This document shows positions 31,450-37,390 of a stretch of 37,390 bases of DNA, one piece after another. A program made the position numbers and the translations under genes. Origin of the DNA: Pseudoroseomonas ludipueritiae (GTDB taxonomy: Bacteria > Pseudomonadota > Alphaproteobacteria > Acetobacterales > Acetobacteraceae); the NCBI RefSeq assembly GCF_014490445.1, contig NZ_JACTUZ010000029.1, forward strand, positions 1 to 37,390. The letters run 5' to 3'. Every line of letters begins with the position of its first letter. The first letter of the stretch is position 1. Under the pieces are notes generated by a model, which was not told where the DNA came from, searched no databases, and saw only the letters and a list, made by a program, of their open reading frames with translations.

Positions 31450-32085
31450 ATGCGGAACTTCAAGTCGCTGGTTCTCGGAACGGCTCTTGCGATCGCCACC
31501 AGCGCCTCGGCCATGGCAGCCCCCATCACCGGCAGCTTCGACATCACCGGCCTCTTCCAGGCCGAGAACAGCGCCGGCGTGAATGTCGCTTTCACTCAGG
31601 CCTCCGCCATCGACTTCTGCGCCAGCCCGACTGGCCCCTGCGCGACCGATGCCGGTGCCGGCACCGGTACCGGCACCTTCCAGGTCAACAATGCCTCCAC
31701 CGACAACACCTTCGGTATCACCGATGGCCAGGTGGGCGTGGTGAAGGACTTCAGCTTCAGCCCCTTCAGCACCGTCAACGACTTCCTGAAGATCGGCGAC
31801 CTGACCTTCGACCTGCAGCAGATCGAGAATTCCTCCTTCAGCGCCGGCAATTTCCAGTTCCTGGTGCTGACCGGCACCGGCATGTTCAGCCGCGAAGGCT
31901 ATGACGACACCGCCGGCACCTTCAGCTTCACCGGCCAGACCAACGGCATCGACACCAGCGGCACCTTCACCTTCAGCGGCGCCGCCGCCGCCGTGCCGGT
32001 GCCCGAGCCCGCCTCGCTGGCGCTGTTCAGCGCCGGCCTGCTGGGCCTGGGCCTGGCGCGCCGCAACCGCCGCAAGGCGGCCTGA
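31450..32085 (+). CDS. PEP-CTERM sorting domain protein
   Basis: A 211-residue secreted protein from the ATG at 31450, with AAAGGA 7 bases upstream; the longer open frame starting at 31336 lies before the predicted transcription start. The signal peptide is MRNFKSLVLGTALAIATSASAMA. The middle is Thr/Ser/Gly/Phe-rich, with few Lys or Arg, and has one close CASPTGPCAT cysteine pair that may form a disulphide. The C-terminus is a textbook PEP-CTERM tag: VPEPASL, a hydrophobic helix (ALFSAGLLGLGLA) and a basic end RRNRRKAA. Exosortase would cleave at this tag and pass the protein to the surface or polysaccharide matrix. No exosortase gene is in the window. It has its own sigma-54 promoter and strong hairpins after the stop. 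Confidence 0.92.
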   Translation: MRNFKSLVLGTALAIATSASAMAAPITGSFDITGLFQAENSAGVNVAFTQASAIDFCASPTGPCATDAGAGTGTGTFQVNNASTDNTFGITDGQVGVVKDFSFSPFSTVNDFLKIGDLTFDLQQIENSSFSAGNFQFLVLTGTGMFSREGYDDTAGTFSFTGQTNGIDTSGTFTFSGAAAAVPVPEPASLALFSAGLLGLGLARRNRRKAA

Positions 32086-32093
32086 CGGGCAGC

Positions 32094-32138
32094 CTGTCAG
32101 CTTCCCTGACAGCGGGAGCAGCCTTCGGGCTGCTCCCG
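32094..32138 (+). terminator. Tandem terminator hairpins after the PEP-CTERM gene
   Basis: CTGTCAG-cttcc-CTGACAG (32094-32112) is followed at once by an 11-bp perfect stem, CGGGAGCAGCC with its complement, closed by a TTCG tetraloop (32113-32138). A small GGCGG-CTTTT-CCGCC hairpin follows near 32144-32158. The stable UUCG loop and position make termination of the PEP-CTERM transcript likely. Confidence 0.7.
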
Positions 32139-32220
32139 CCACAGGCGGCTTTTCCGCCGCACCCTTTCGCCCACTGGATTCAGGACCACCTTCCTGGCCT
32201 GCTGCTGGTCAGGAGCCTTG

Positions 32221-33114
32221 ATGTCCCATCCCTTCCGTTTCCTGGTGGCCGAGAGCGAGGCACCGGAAAGCCGTGACCTGCGCCGCGAGAGCGTCGGCCG
32301 CAGTTCCGGCGAAACCTATGTCCATACCCTGCGGCAACTCGCCCCCGGCGCCCTTTGCGACCAATTGAAGCCCGCCGAGGAAGACGGGCCGGAACAACAG
32401 CCCGAGGGCCTGCGCCAGTACGACGCCGTCTTCCTCTGCGGCTCGCCCATGCATGTCTATGAGGACAGCCCCAAGGTGCGCCGGCTGCTGCGCTTCATGC
32501 GGGCCGTCTTCGCTTCCGGCACGCCCGCCTTCGGCTCCTGCGCTGGGCTTCAGGTCGCGGTGGCCGCGGCGGGGGGCAAGGTGCGCCCCCGGCGCCATGG
32601 GCAGGAGGCCGGATTCGCGCGGCGCATCGTCCCCACGGCGGCCGGCGCGCGGCACCCGCTGCTGGCCGGCCGCCCCGCCAGCTTCGACGCCATCGCCATT
32701 CATTCCGACGAGGTGGAGGAACTGCCGTCAGGCGCGACCCTGCTGGCCGGCAACAGCGACACGCAGGTCCAGGCGGCGGAGATCCGCTGTGGCGGCGGCC
32801 TCTTCTGGGGCGTGCAGTACCATCCGGAACTGGCGCTGGACGAAGTCGGGCCAGCCCTGCGGCGGCAAGCGGGCTCGCTGGTGGAAAACGGCCTGGCGCT
32901 GGACGAGGTGGCGGTGGAAGCCTTCGCCACCCGGGTGGATGCCCTGGCCCATGATCCGACACGGCGCGACCTCGCCTGGCAACTGGGCCTGGACGCCCAG
33001 GTCACGGACGCGCGCCTGCGGCAGTTGGAGCTGCGCAACTTCATCCGCCACCTGGCCGAGCCCCGAAGGGCGGCGCGCTGCCGGGCGGCTGCCGGCATGC
33101 CCTCGCCGGCCTGA
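32221..33114 (+). CDS. Class I glutamine amidotransferase (GMP-synthase-like)
   Basis: A 297-residue protein with a class I glutaminase fold. YDAVFLCGSPMHVYED opens the active-site region, the nucleophile Cys107 sits in FGSCAGLQVAV, and the His/Glu pair is His201 and Glu203 in WGVQYHPELAL. The first 60 residues are a lead-in, and about 90 C-terminal residues form helices outside the core. Stand-alone members of this group act on unidentified substrates; some cleave gamma-glutamyl bonds. The ATG at 32221 has AGGAG 5 bases upstream; a TTG directly before it is less likely. The gene stands after the PEP-CTERM terminators and converges on a GGDEF gene 13 bases away. A link to exopolysaccharide synthesis is possible but unproven. 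Confidence 0.85.
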   Translation: MSHPFRFLVAESEAPESRDLRRESVGRSSGETYVHTLRQLAPGALCDQLKPAEEDGPEQQPEGLRQYDAVFLCGSPMHVYEDSPKVRRLLRFMRAVFASGTPAFGSCAGLQVAVAAAGGKVRPRRHGQEAGFARRIVPTAAGARHPLLAGRPASFDAIAIHSDEVEELPSGATLLAGNSDTQVQAAEIRCGGGLFWGVQYHPELALDEVGPALRRQAGSLVENGLALDEVAVEAFATRVDALAHDPTRRDLAWQLGLDAQVTDARLRQLELRNFIRHLAEPRRAARCRAAAGMPSPA

Positions 33115-33127
33115 GGCCGCCACAGCC

Positions 33128-34132
33128 TCAGGCGGATTGATAGGCGCGGTGCAGCACCTGATTCTTGCCGCTCATCTTCGCGCCATACATCAGGGCATCG
33201 GCGGCGCCGACGGCCTTGTCCACGCTGGGCGGCGCGACATGGAAGGAAGCGGCGCCCACCGAGGCGGTGACGGCCCAGTTCCTCGCCACCATGCCCGCCG
33301 CCAGCGCATCCCGGATCCGCTCCGCCATGGCCGGGGCCTCCGCCGGGTCGCTGTTCAGCACCACGGCGAATTCATCGCCGCCCAGGCGCGCGGCGACATC
33401 CTGGTCCGAAATCACGCCATTCAGGATGGAGGCGACCTCCCGCAGCACGGCATCCCCGGCGGCATGACCTTCGCGGTCATTCACCGCCTTGAAGCCGTCG
33501 AGGTCGAGATACAGCAGGGTGAAGCCCGTGCCGCCCTGCTGCTGCAACGTGATGGCCGCGTCCACGGCATCGAAGAGGGCGGAGCGATTGGCGAGGCCAG
33601 TCAGCGCATCCACGAGCGCCAGGCGGCGAACCTGCGCCATCACCCGCCGCAACTCCAGCGTGGTCATCACGGTATCGGCCAGCCGCGCCAGGATCTGCCG
33701 CTGGTTCTCGGTGAACTGCCGCGGCTCGCGGTCCAGGACGCAGAGCGTGCCCAGGGCGGCGCCATCCCGGTTCACCAGCGGCGCGCCGGCATAGAAGCGG
33801 ATATCCGGCTCGCCCAGAACCAGGGGATTATCGGCGAAGCGCGAATCGACGCGCGTATCCGGCACCACCGTCACCTCGCCCGGCTCCAGGATGGCCCAGG
33901 CGCAGAAGGACTGCTCACGTGGCACTTCCACCACCGGCAGCCCCTTGCGGGCCTTGAACCACTGCCGTTCGGCGTCGGTGAGGGAGACAAAGGAGATCGG
34001 GCTGTCGGTGAGCTGCGCGGCAAGCTCGGCGATGTTGTCGAAGGTGGTTTCGCAGGCCGTGTCCAGGATCTCGTAGGACCGCAGGGCCGCGAGGCGTTCT
34101 GCCTCGGTGACAGGAAGGGGAGCAGAGGGCAC
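33128..34132 (-). CDS. GAF-GGDEF diguanylate cyclase
   Basis: A 334-residue protein from the GTG at 34132 (GGAG 8 bases upstream); the open frame reaches 34186 but the extra residues do not look coding. Residues 10-165 form a GAF sensor domain (ERLAALRSYEILDT, FDNIAELAAQLTDSPISFVS, FYAGAPLVNRDGAALGTLCV). A short helix leads to the GGDEF domain: VDALTGLANR at 174-183, LLYLDLDGFKAVND, and the intact GGDEF at 251-255. The position of the inhibitory RxxD site five residues earlier reads SDQD, so product inhibition through the canonical I-site is not expected. It should make cyclic di-GMP in response to a small ligand or light/redox input. No membrane segment is visible. Confidence 0.9.
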   Translation of the reverse strand: MPSAPLPVTEAERLAALRSYEILDTACETTFDNIAELAAQLTDSPISFVSLTDAERQWFKARKGLPVVEVPREQSFCAWAILEPGEVTVVPDTRVDSRFADNPLVLGEPDIRFYAGAPLVNRDGAALGTLCVLDREPRQFTENQRQILARLADTVMTTLELRRVMAQVRRLALVDALTGLANRSALFDAVDAAITLQQQGGTGFTLLYLDLDGFKAVNDREGHAAGDAVLREVASILNGVISDQDVAARLGGDEFAVVLNSDPAEAPAMAERIRDALAAGMVARNWAVTASVGAASFHVAPPSVDKAVGAADALMYGAKMSGKNQVLHRAYQSA

Positions 34133-34445
34133 GGAACAGGCTCCAGCATTCTGACAACAGCATAGGAACTGGGGTTTCGCCGCCATTTTTCGAGATATGC
34201 AAATCGGGAATCAACCAGGGGTTTGGTAGGCTTTTGCAAGGCACCGGTTGGCCTGCCGGATGGGCGCGGCTTCCCGTCGCGTTGTTCACCGCAAGCCTCT
34301 GGACCTATAGAGCGGCAAGGCATCACGGACCGCCGCCTTGCCCCGGCCGTTCCGCTCCCCCTTCCGCTGTCGGCGGAGCGGCATGGCGGGCGCGCCGCAT
34401 CGGGGCCGGAGGCCGCCGCGGCAGTTATGGAGCGAGGGGATCGCG

Positions 34446-35237
34446 ATGGATTACGCGCAGGACATGGCGGGCAAGCGGGTGGTGATCACCGGCGCCTGCG
34501 GCATCATCGGCGGCTGGCTGGCCGAGACCTTCGGCGAGGCCGGCGCCCAGCTCTGCCTGACCGATGCGCGCGCCGAGCCGCTGGAGGCGCTGACCTCCGC
34601 CCCCTGGTTCACCGAGGGCAGCTTCGTCCAGGCCGCCGATATCCGCGATGCCGATGCCATCGAGGCGCTGGCGGCCGAGGTGGGCCGCCGCTGGGGCGCG
34701 GCCGATGTGCTGGTGAACAATGCCGGCGTCTATCCCAGCGGCTTCCTGCTGGATGTCGATGCCGCCGAATGGGACCGCGTCTTCGACATCAACCTGCGCG
34801 CCCCCTTCCTGCTCAGCCGCGCCTTCGCCAAGCTGATGATCGCCCAGGGCGTGAAGGGCAACATCATCAACATCTCCTCCGGCGCCGCCTGGAAGATGCG
34901 CCGCACCGTCTGCCCCTACAGCACCTCCAAGACCGCGCTGGACCGCCTGACCAAGGGCTTCGCGCTGGAGCTGGCGGAATACGGCATCCGCGCCAATGCG
35001 CTGGAGCCAGGATTCGCTCCTGGCAGCGTGGTCAGCCTGCTGCCCCAGGAGCACGTGGACAGCATCGGCGGCGGCAACCCCAGTGGCCGCACCACCTCCA
35101 AGCAGGATGTGGGGAATGCGGCGCTGTTCCTGGCCAGCTCGGCGGCGGCCTATATCACCGGCGCCTCCCTGCCGGTCGATGGCGGCGGCTCGATCGGCTC
35201 GCTGGCCGTCTACCAGGACAAGAAGCACGCGCTGTAA
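34446..35237 (+). CDS. SDR-family oxidoreductase
   Basis: A 263-residue classical short-chain dehydrogenase. The dinucleotide loop is TGACGIIG at 15-22, where the usual TGxxxGIG has Ile for Gly. NNAG lies at 91-94, the catalytic Ser at 144/145, and YSTSK at 158-162 with Tyr158 and Lys162. The C-terminal end ASLPVDGGGSIGSL is the standard family ending. Cofactor preference is probably NAD(H), given an acidic residue (Asp40) after the second strand. AGGGG lies 7 bases before the ATG. It is 13 bases before a polysaccharide deacetylase gene, forming an operon that probably acts on one substrate, possibly a sugar or cyclic amide derivative. Confidence 0.92.
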   Translation: MDYAQDMAGKRVVITGACGIIGGWLAETFGEAGAQLCLTDARAEPLEALTSAPWFTEGSFVQAADIRDADAIEALAAEVGRRWGAADVLVNNAGVYPSGFLLDVDAAEWDRVFDINLRAPFLLSRAFAKLMIAQGVKGNIINISSGAAWKMRRTVCPYSTSKTALDRLTKGFALELAEYGIRANALEPGFAPGSVVSLLPQEHVDSIGGGNPSGRTTSKQDVGNAALFLASSAAAYITGASLPVDGGGSIGSLAVYQDKKHAL

Positions 35238-35250
35238 GGAGGCCCGCCCC

Positions 35251-36144
35251 ATGGTGCAGCCCTGGCCCCGCTACCAATGGCCCGACGGCAAGCAGGCCGC
35301 CTTCTGCTTCACCGTCGATGTGGACGCGACCGCGCCCTATCTCTGGGTGCAGCGGGCGCCGGGGGCGGCCCGCACCCTGGGGCAGCTCGAACAGCGGCAT
35401 TTCGGCCAGCGCCTCGGCGTCTGGCGGATCATGGAGCTGATCGAGCGCTTCGGCATCAAGGGCTCCTTCTTCGTTCCCGGCGCCATCGCCGAGGAACACC
35501 CGAACCTGCTGCCGGCCATCCTGGAGCGCGGCCACGAGGTCGGCCTCCATGGCTGGTTCCATGAGTTGGTGGCCGAGAGTTCGGATGCCGAGTTCACCGC
35601 GGCGCTGGAAGCCTCGGTGGAGCTGTTCCGCCGCCAGACCGGCGCGGCGCCAAAGGGCTTCCGCTCCCCCGCCTGGGAGATGACGCCGCATATGGTGCGG
35701 GAGGTCCGCCGCCTCGGCCTCTGGGACAGTTCCCTGATGGGGGCCGACCACCCCTATGAGATCGAGGGGCTAGTGGAGGTGCCAGTGCAATGGGCCATCG
35801 ACGACGCCATCCTCTACAAATACAGCGGCCTGCCCGGCGACCGCACCCCCGCCACCCCTGGTGTCGTGCTGGAAAGCTGGCGCGAGGAATGGGAAGGACA
35901 GCACCAGTATGGCGGCATGCTGATGCTGACGGTGCATGACTGGATCTCCGGCCGGGTGCAGCGGCTGCGGATGCTGGAGAAGCTGCTGGCGCAGGTCACC
36001 GGCACCCCCGGTGCCTGGACCGCCACGGTGGGCGAGGTGGCGGCCTGGCACGCCTCATCCCCCAATGCCGGGCGCTTCCTGGCCGAGGCCACCATCCCCG
36101 ATCCGGTGGAGCCACGCCGCTTTGGCCAGGGCCGAGCGGGTTAA
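35251..36144 (+). CDS. Polysaccharide deacetylase family protein (NodB/PuuE-like)
   Basis: A 297-residue NodB-homology (CE4) protein. The metal and catalytic residues are readable: FTVDVDA with Asp23 and Asp25, GHEVGLHGWFH with His95, His100 and His104, then GFRSPAWEMTP. FVPGAIAEEHPNLLPAIL precedes the His motif. There is no signal peptide, which argues for the cytoplasmic PuuE/peptidoglycan-deacetylase-like branch that acts on amides or small N-acyl compounds, rather than a secreted chitin or PNAG deacetylase. A perfect TAAGGAGG, overlapping the end of the SDR gene's stop region, drives its translation. Substrate unknown. Confidence 0.9.
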   Translation: MVQPWPRYQWPDGKQAAFCFTVDVDATAPYLWVQRAPGAARTLGQLEQRHFGQRLGVWRIMELIERFGIKGSFFVPGAIAEEHPNLLPAILERGHEVGLHGWFHELVAESSDAEFTAALEASVELFRRQTGAAPKGFRSPAWEMTPHMVREVRRLGLWDSSLMGADHPYEIEGLVEVPVQWAIDDAILYKYSGLPGDRTPATPGVVLESWREEWEGQHQYGGMLMLTVHDWISGRVQRLRMLEKLLAQVTGTPGAWTATVGEVAAWHASSPNAGRFLAEATIPDPVEPRRFGQGRAG

Positions 36145-36255
36145 GCTCCGGAAACATCATACGAAGTTTCTGGCCTGCCCCAGGCCGAAGCTGCTACAGG
36201 CGCGGAGCGCAGTTTCTGCCTCCCGCGCCTCCCAACGCCCGAAAGCGCCTCCCCC

Positions 36256-37390
36256 ATGCGGCTTCCTCGCGGTTTCGTCCTGCCCCTCCTGCTCGCCACG
36301 CTGGCGCCAAGCCTGGCCCTGGGACAGACCGCCCCCGCAGCCATGCCGGCCCCGGACGCGCCCGCCGGCCCGGCGGCCACCGAGCCCGCACCCGCGCCGA
36401 ACGGCCTGGTCTATGTGCTGAATTCGGGCGAGGCCAATATCCTGGTGCTGGATGCCGCGACGCGGGAGGAGGTGCGCCGCATCCCCGTGCTGCGTGAGGT
36501 GCACCACCTGGCCCTGACACCGGATGGCAGCACGCTGATGATCGGCGATTCCGGTGCCAACGAGATGCTCTTCCTCAATCCCGCCACGGGCGAGATGGTG
36601 AAGCGGGAGCCGCTCTCGAACCCCTATCACCTCGGTTTCAGCCCGGATGGCAAGCACCTGGTCATCACCAGCCTGCGCCGCGACCAGGTGGATATCTACG
36701 GCTGGGACGGCCAAGCGCTCACGCTGCAGGCGCGGCTGCGCATGCCGGACATGCCCAGCCACATCGCCTTCAGCCCGGACAGCAAGCTGGCCTATGTCAC
36801 CCTGCAGGGCAACAACCTGCTGACGGCCATCGACCTGCAAACACAAGAGCCCGTCTGGAAGCTCGATGTCGGCCCTCAGCCGGCGGGCGTGACCTGGCAC
36901 GAGGGCAAGCTGCTGGTGGGCATCATGGGCCGCGACTACGTGGCCGTGGTGAATCCCGAGAGCCGGCAGGTGGAGCGCCGCATCAAGGTCGGCCGCGGCG
37001 CCCATGCCATCTTCCCGGCGCCCCCGAAGGAGGGCAGGCCGGGGCTGCTCTATGTCACCAGCCGGGTGGACAGCCGCATCACCGTGCTGGACCCCGCCAC
37101 GCTGGAGACCATCAAGGTGCTGGACGTGCCGGGCGGGCCGGATTGCGTGTCCTTCGACCTGCAGGGCCGGCTCTGGGTGACGCAGCGCTGGATCGGCCGC
37201 GTCGCGATGGTGGACCCTGAGACCGGCACGCTGGAAAACCAGCCGGTCGGCCGTTCCCCGCATGGCGTGCTGTTCCAGCCCGTCGCCACACCGGTGCCGG
37301 TGGCCGCCAGCGCCCCCGCCACCAGCCCCGCGCCCATCGGCGGCGTCAGCCTGGTAGCCCCTGCGGCGGCCGCCGAGGCGCCCGCCGCCG
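36256..37390 (+). CDS. Secreted YncE-like beta-propeller protein, 3' end cut
   Basis: The frame is open from the ATG at 36256 to the window edge (378 residues). The signal peptide is FVLPLLLATLAPSLALGQ, followed by a Pro/Ala-rich linker to about residue 50. Blades of a seven-bladed YVTN/YncE-type propeller follow: LVYVLNSGEANILVLDAATR, HHLALTPDGSTLMIGDSGAN, YHLGFSPDGKHLVITSLRRD, HIAFSPDSKLAYVTLQGNNL, GLLYVTSRVDSRITVLDPAT and RLWVTQRWIGRVAMVDPETG. From about residue 345 the sequence becomes Ala/Pro-rich, a linker or tail. Such proteins sit in the periplasm and act as binding scaffolds or lactonases; no catalytic residue can be assigned. No ribosome site is seen before the ATG. Position after the deacetylase (111-base gap) suggests an independent gene. 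Confidence 0.85.
   Translation, partial: MRLPRGFVLPLLLATLAPSLALGQTAPAAMPAPDAPAGPAATEPAPAPNGLVYVLNSGEANILVLDAATREEVRRIPVLREVHHLALTPDGSTLMIGDSGANEMLFLNPATGEMVKREPLSNPYHLGFSPDGKHLVITSLRRDQVDIYGWDGQALTLQARLRMPDMPSHIAFSPDSKLAYVTLQGNNLLTAIDLQTQEPVWKLDVGPQPAGVTWHEGKLLVGIMGRDYVAVVNPESRQVERRIKVGRGAHAIFPAPPKEGRPGLLYVTSRVDSRITVLDPATLETIKVLDVPGGPDCVSFDLQGRLWVTQRWIGRVAMVDPETGTLENQPVGRSPHGVLFQPVATPVPVAASAPATSPAPIGGVSLVAPAAAAEAPAA

Noticed and set aside
36157-37263. 368-codon minus-strand open frame
   Set aside because: Antisense to the beta-propeller gene, whose blades and signal peptide are clear.

Overview
The window is a GC-rich stretch of bacterial chromosome. The base composition, two intact Bug-type (TctC-like) solute receptors plus a decayed one, a PhoX phosphatase and a PEP-CTERM protein suggest an alphaproteobacterium of the Acetobacteraceae, Roseomonas-like. 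That assignment is inferred from gene content; no rRNA or marker gene is present. I see no tRNA, rRNA, CRISPR array, prophage or intact insertion sequence.

Layout. 1-5050 is a small-molecule catabolism region in decay: a Bug receptor cut by the window edge, an FMN-dependent 2-hydroxyacid dehydrogenase, and broken pieces of an amidohydrolase, a second Bug receptor, a TetR regulator, a medium-chain dehydrogenase and an ankyrin-repeat protein. 4148-8170 is a LysR regulator divergent from a three-gene set (NTF2-like protein, aldehyde dehydrogenase, NmrA-type reductase) with a clear T-N11-A box between them. 8255-8748 holds remnants of an IS5-type transposase and an SDR. 8749-14642 carries a LysR/MFS efflux pair, then a class A flavin monooxygenase divergent from a MarR regulator, followed by an intact Bug receptor. 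14643-15955 has few genes: a small lipoprotein with its own hairpin and an unrecognised decayed gene.

15956-22791 holds a Tat-exported PhoX phosphatase divergent from a compact, translationally coupled peptide/nickel-type ABC importer (receptor, two permeases, one fused double ATPase). Their shared intergenic region has a triple 11-bp-spaced Pho-box-like repeat on the PhoX side and an AT-rich 14-bp perfect palindrome, Zur-box-like, on the transporter side. 22792-24369 holds an RlpA-like protein and a frameshifted VOC/PhnB remnant. 24370-27616 is a minus-strand envelope module: a small unknown protein, a DUF2491 protein with a secreted Gly/Ser/Tyr-rich front, DUF350 and PspA. It resembles the core of enterobacterial yjfJKL.

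27833-32085 looks like an exopolysaccharide/exosortase-linked region: a GT4 glycosyltransferase, an asparagine-synthase-type amidotransferase, and a divergent PEP-CTERM protein. A textbook sigma-54 promoter precedes the PEP-CTERM gene, a weaker one faces asnB, and two near-identical 19-bp repeats lie between them at enhancer distance. 32221-37390 holds a class I glutamine amidotransferase, a GAF-GGDEF diguanylate cyclase lacking the inhibitory site, an SDR/polysaccharide-deacetylase operon and the start of a secreted YncE-like beta-propeller.

The two observations most worth following are the sigma-54/enhancer architecture between asnB and the PEP-CTERM gene and the PspA-DUF350-DUF2491 module with its unusual secreted domain. 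About nine gene remnants, several ending at deletion junctions, show active gene loss in the catabolic parts of the window.
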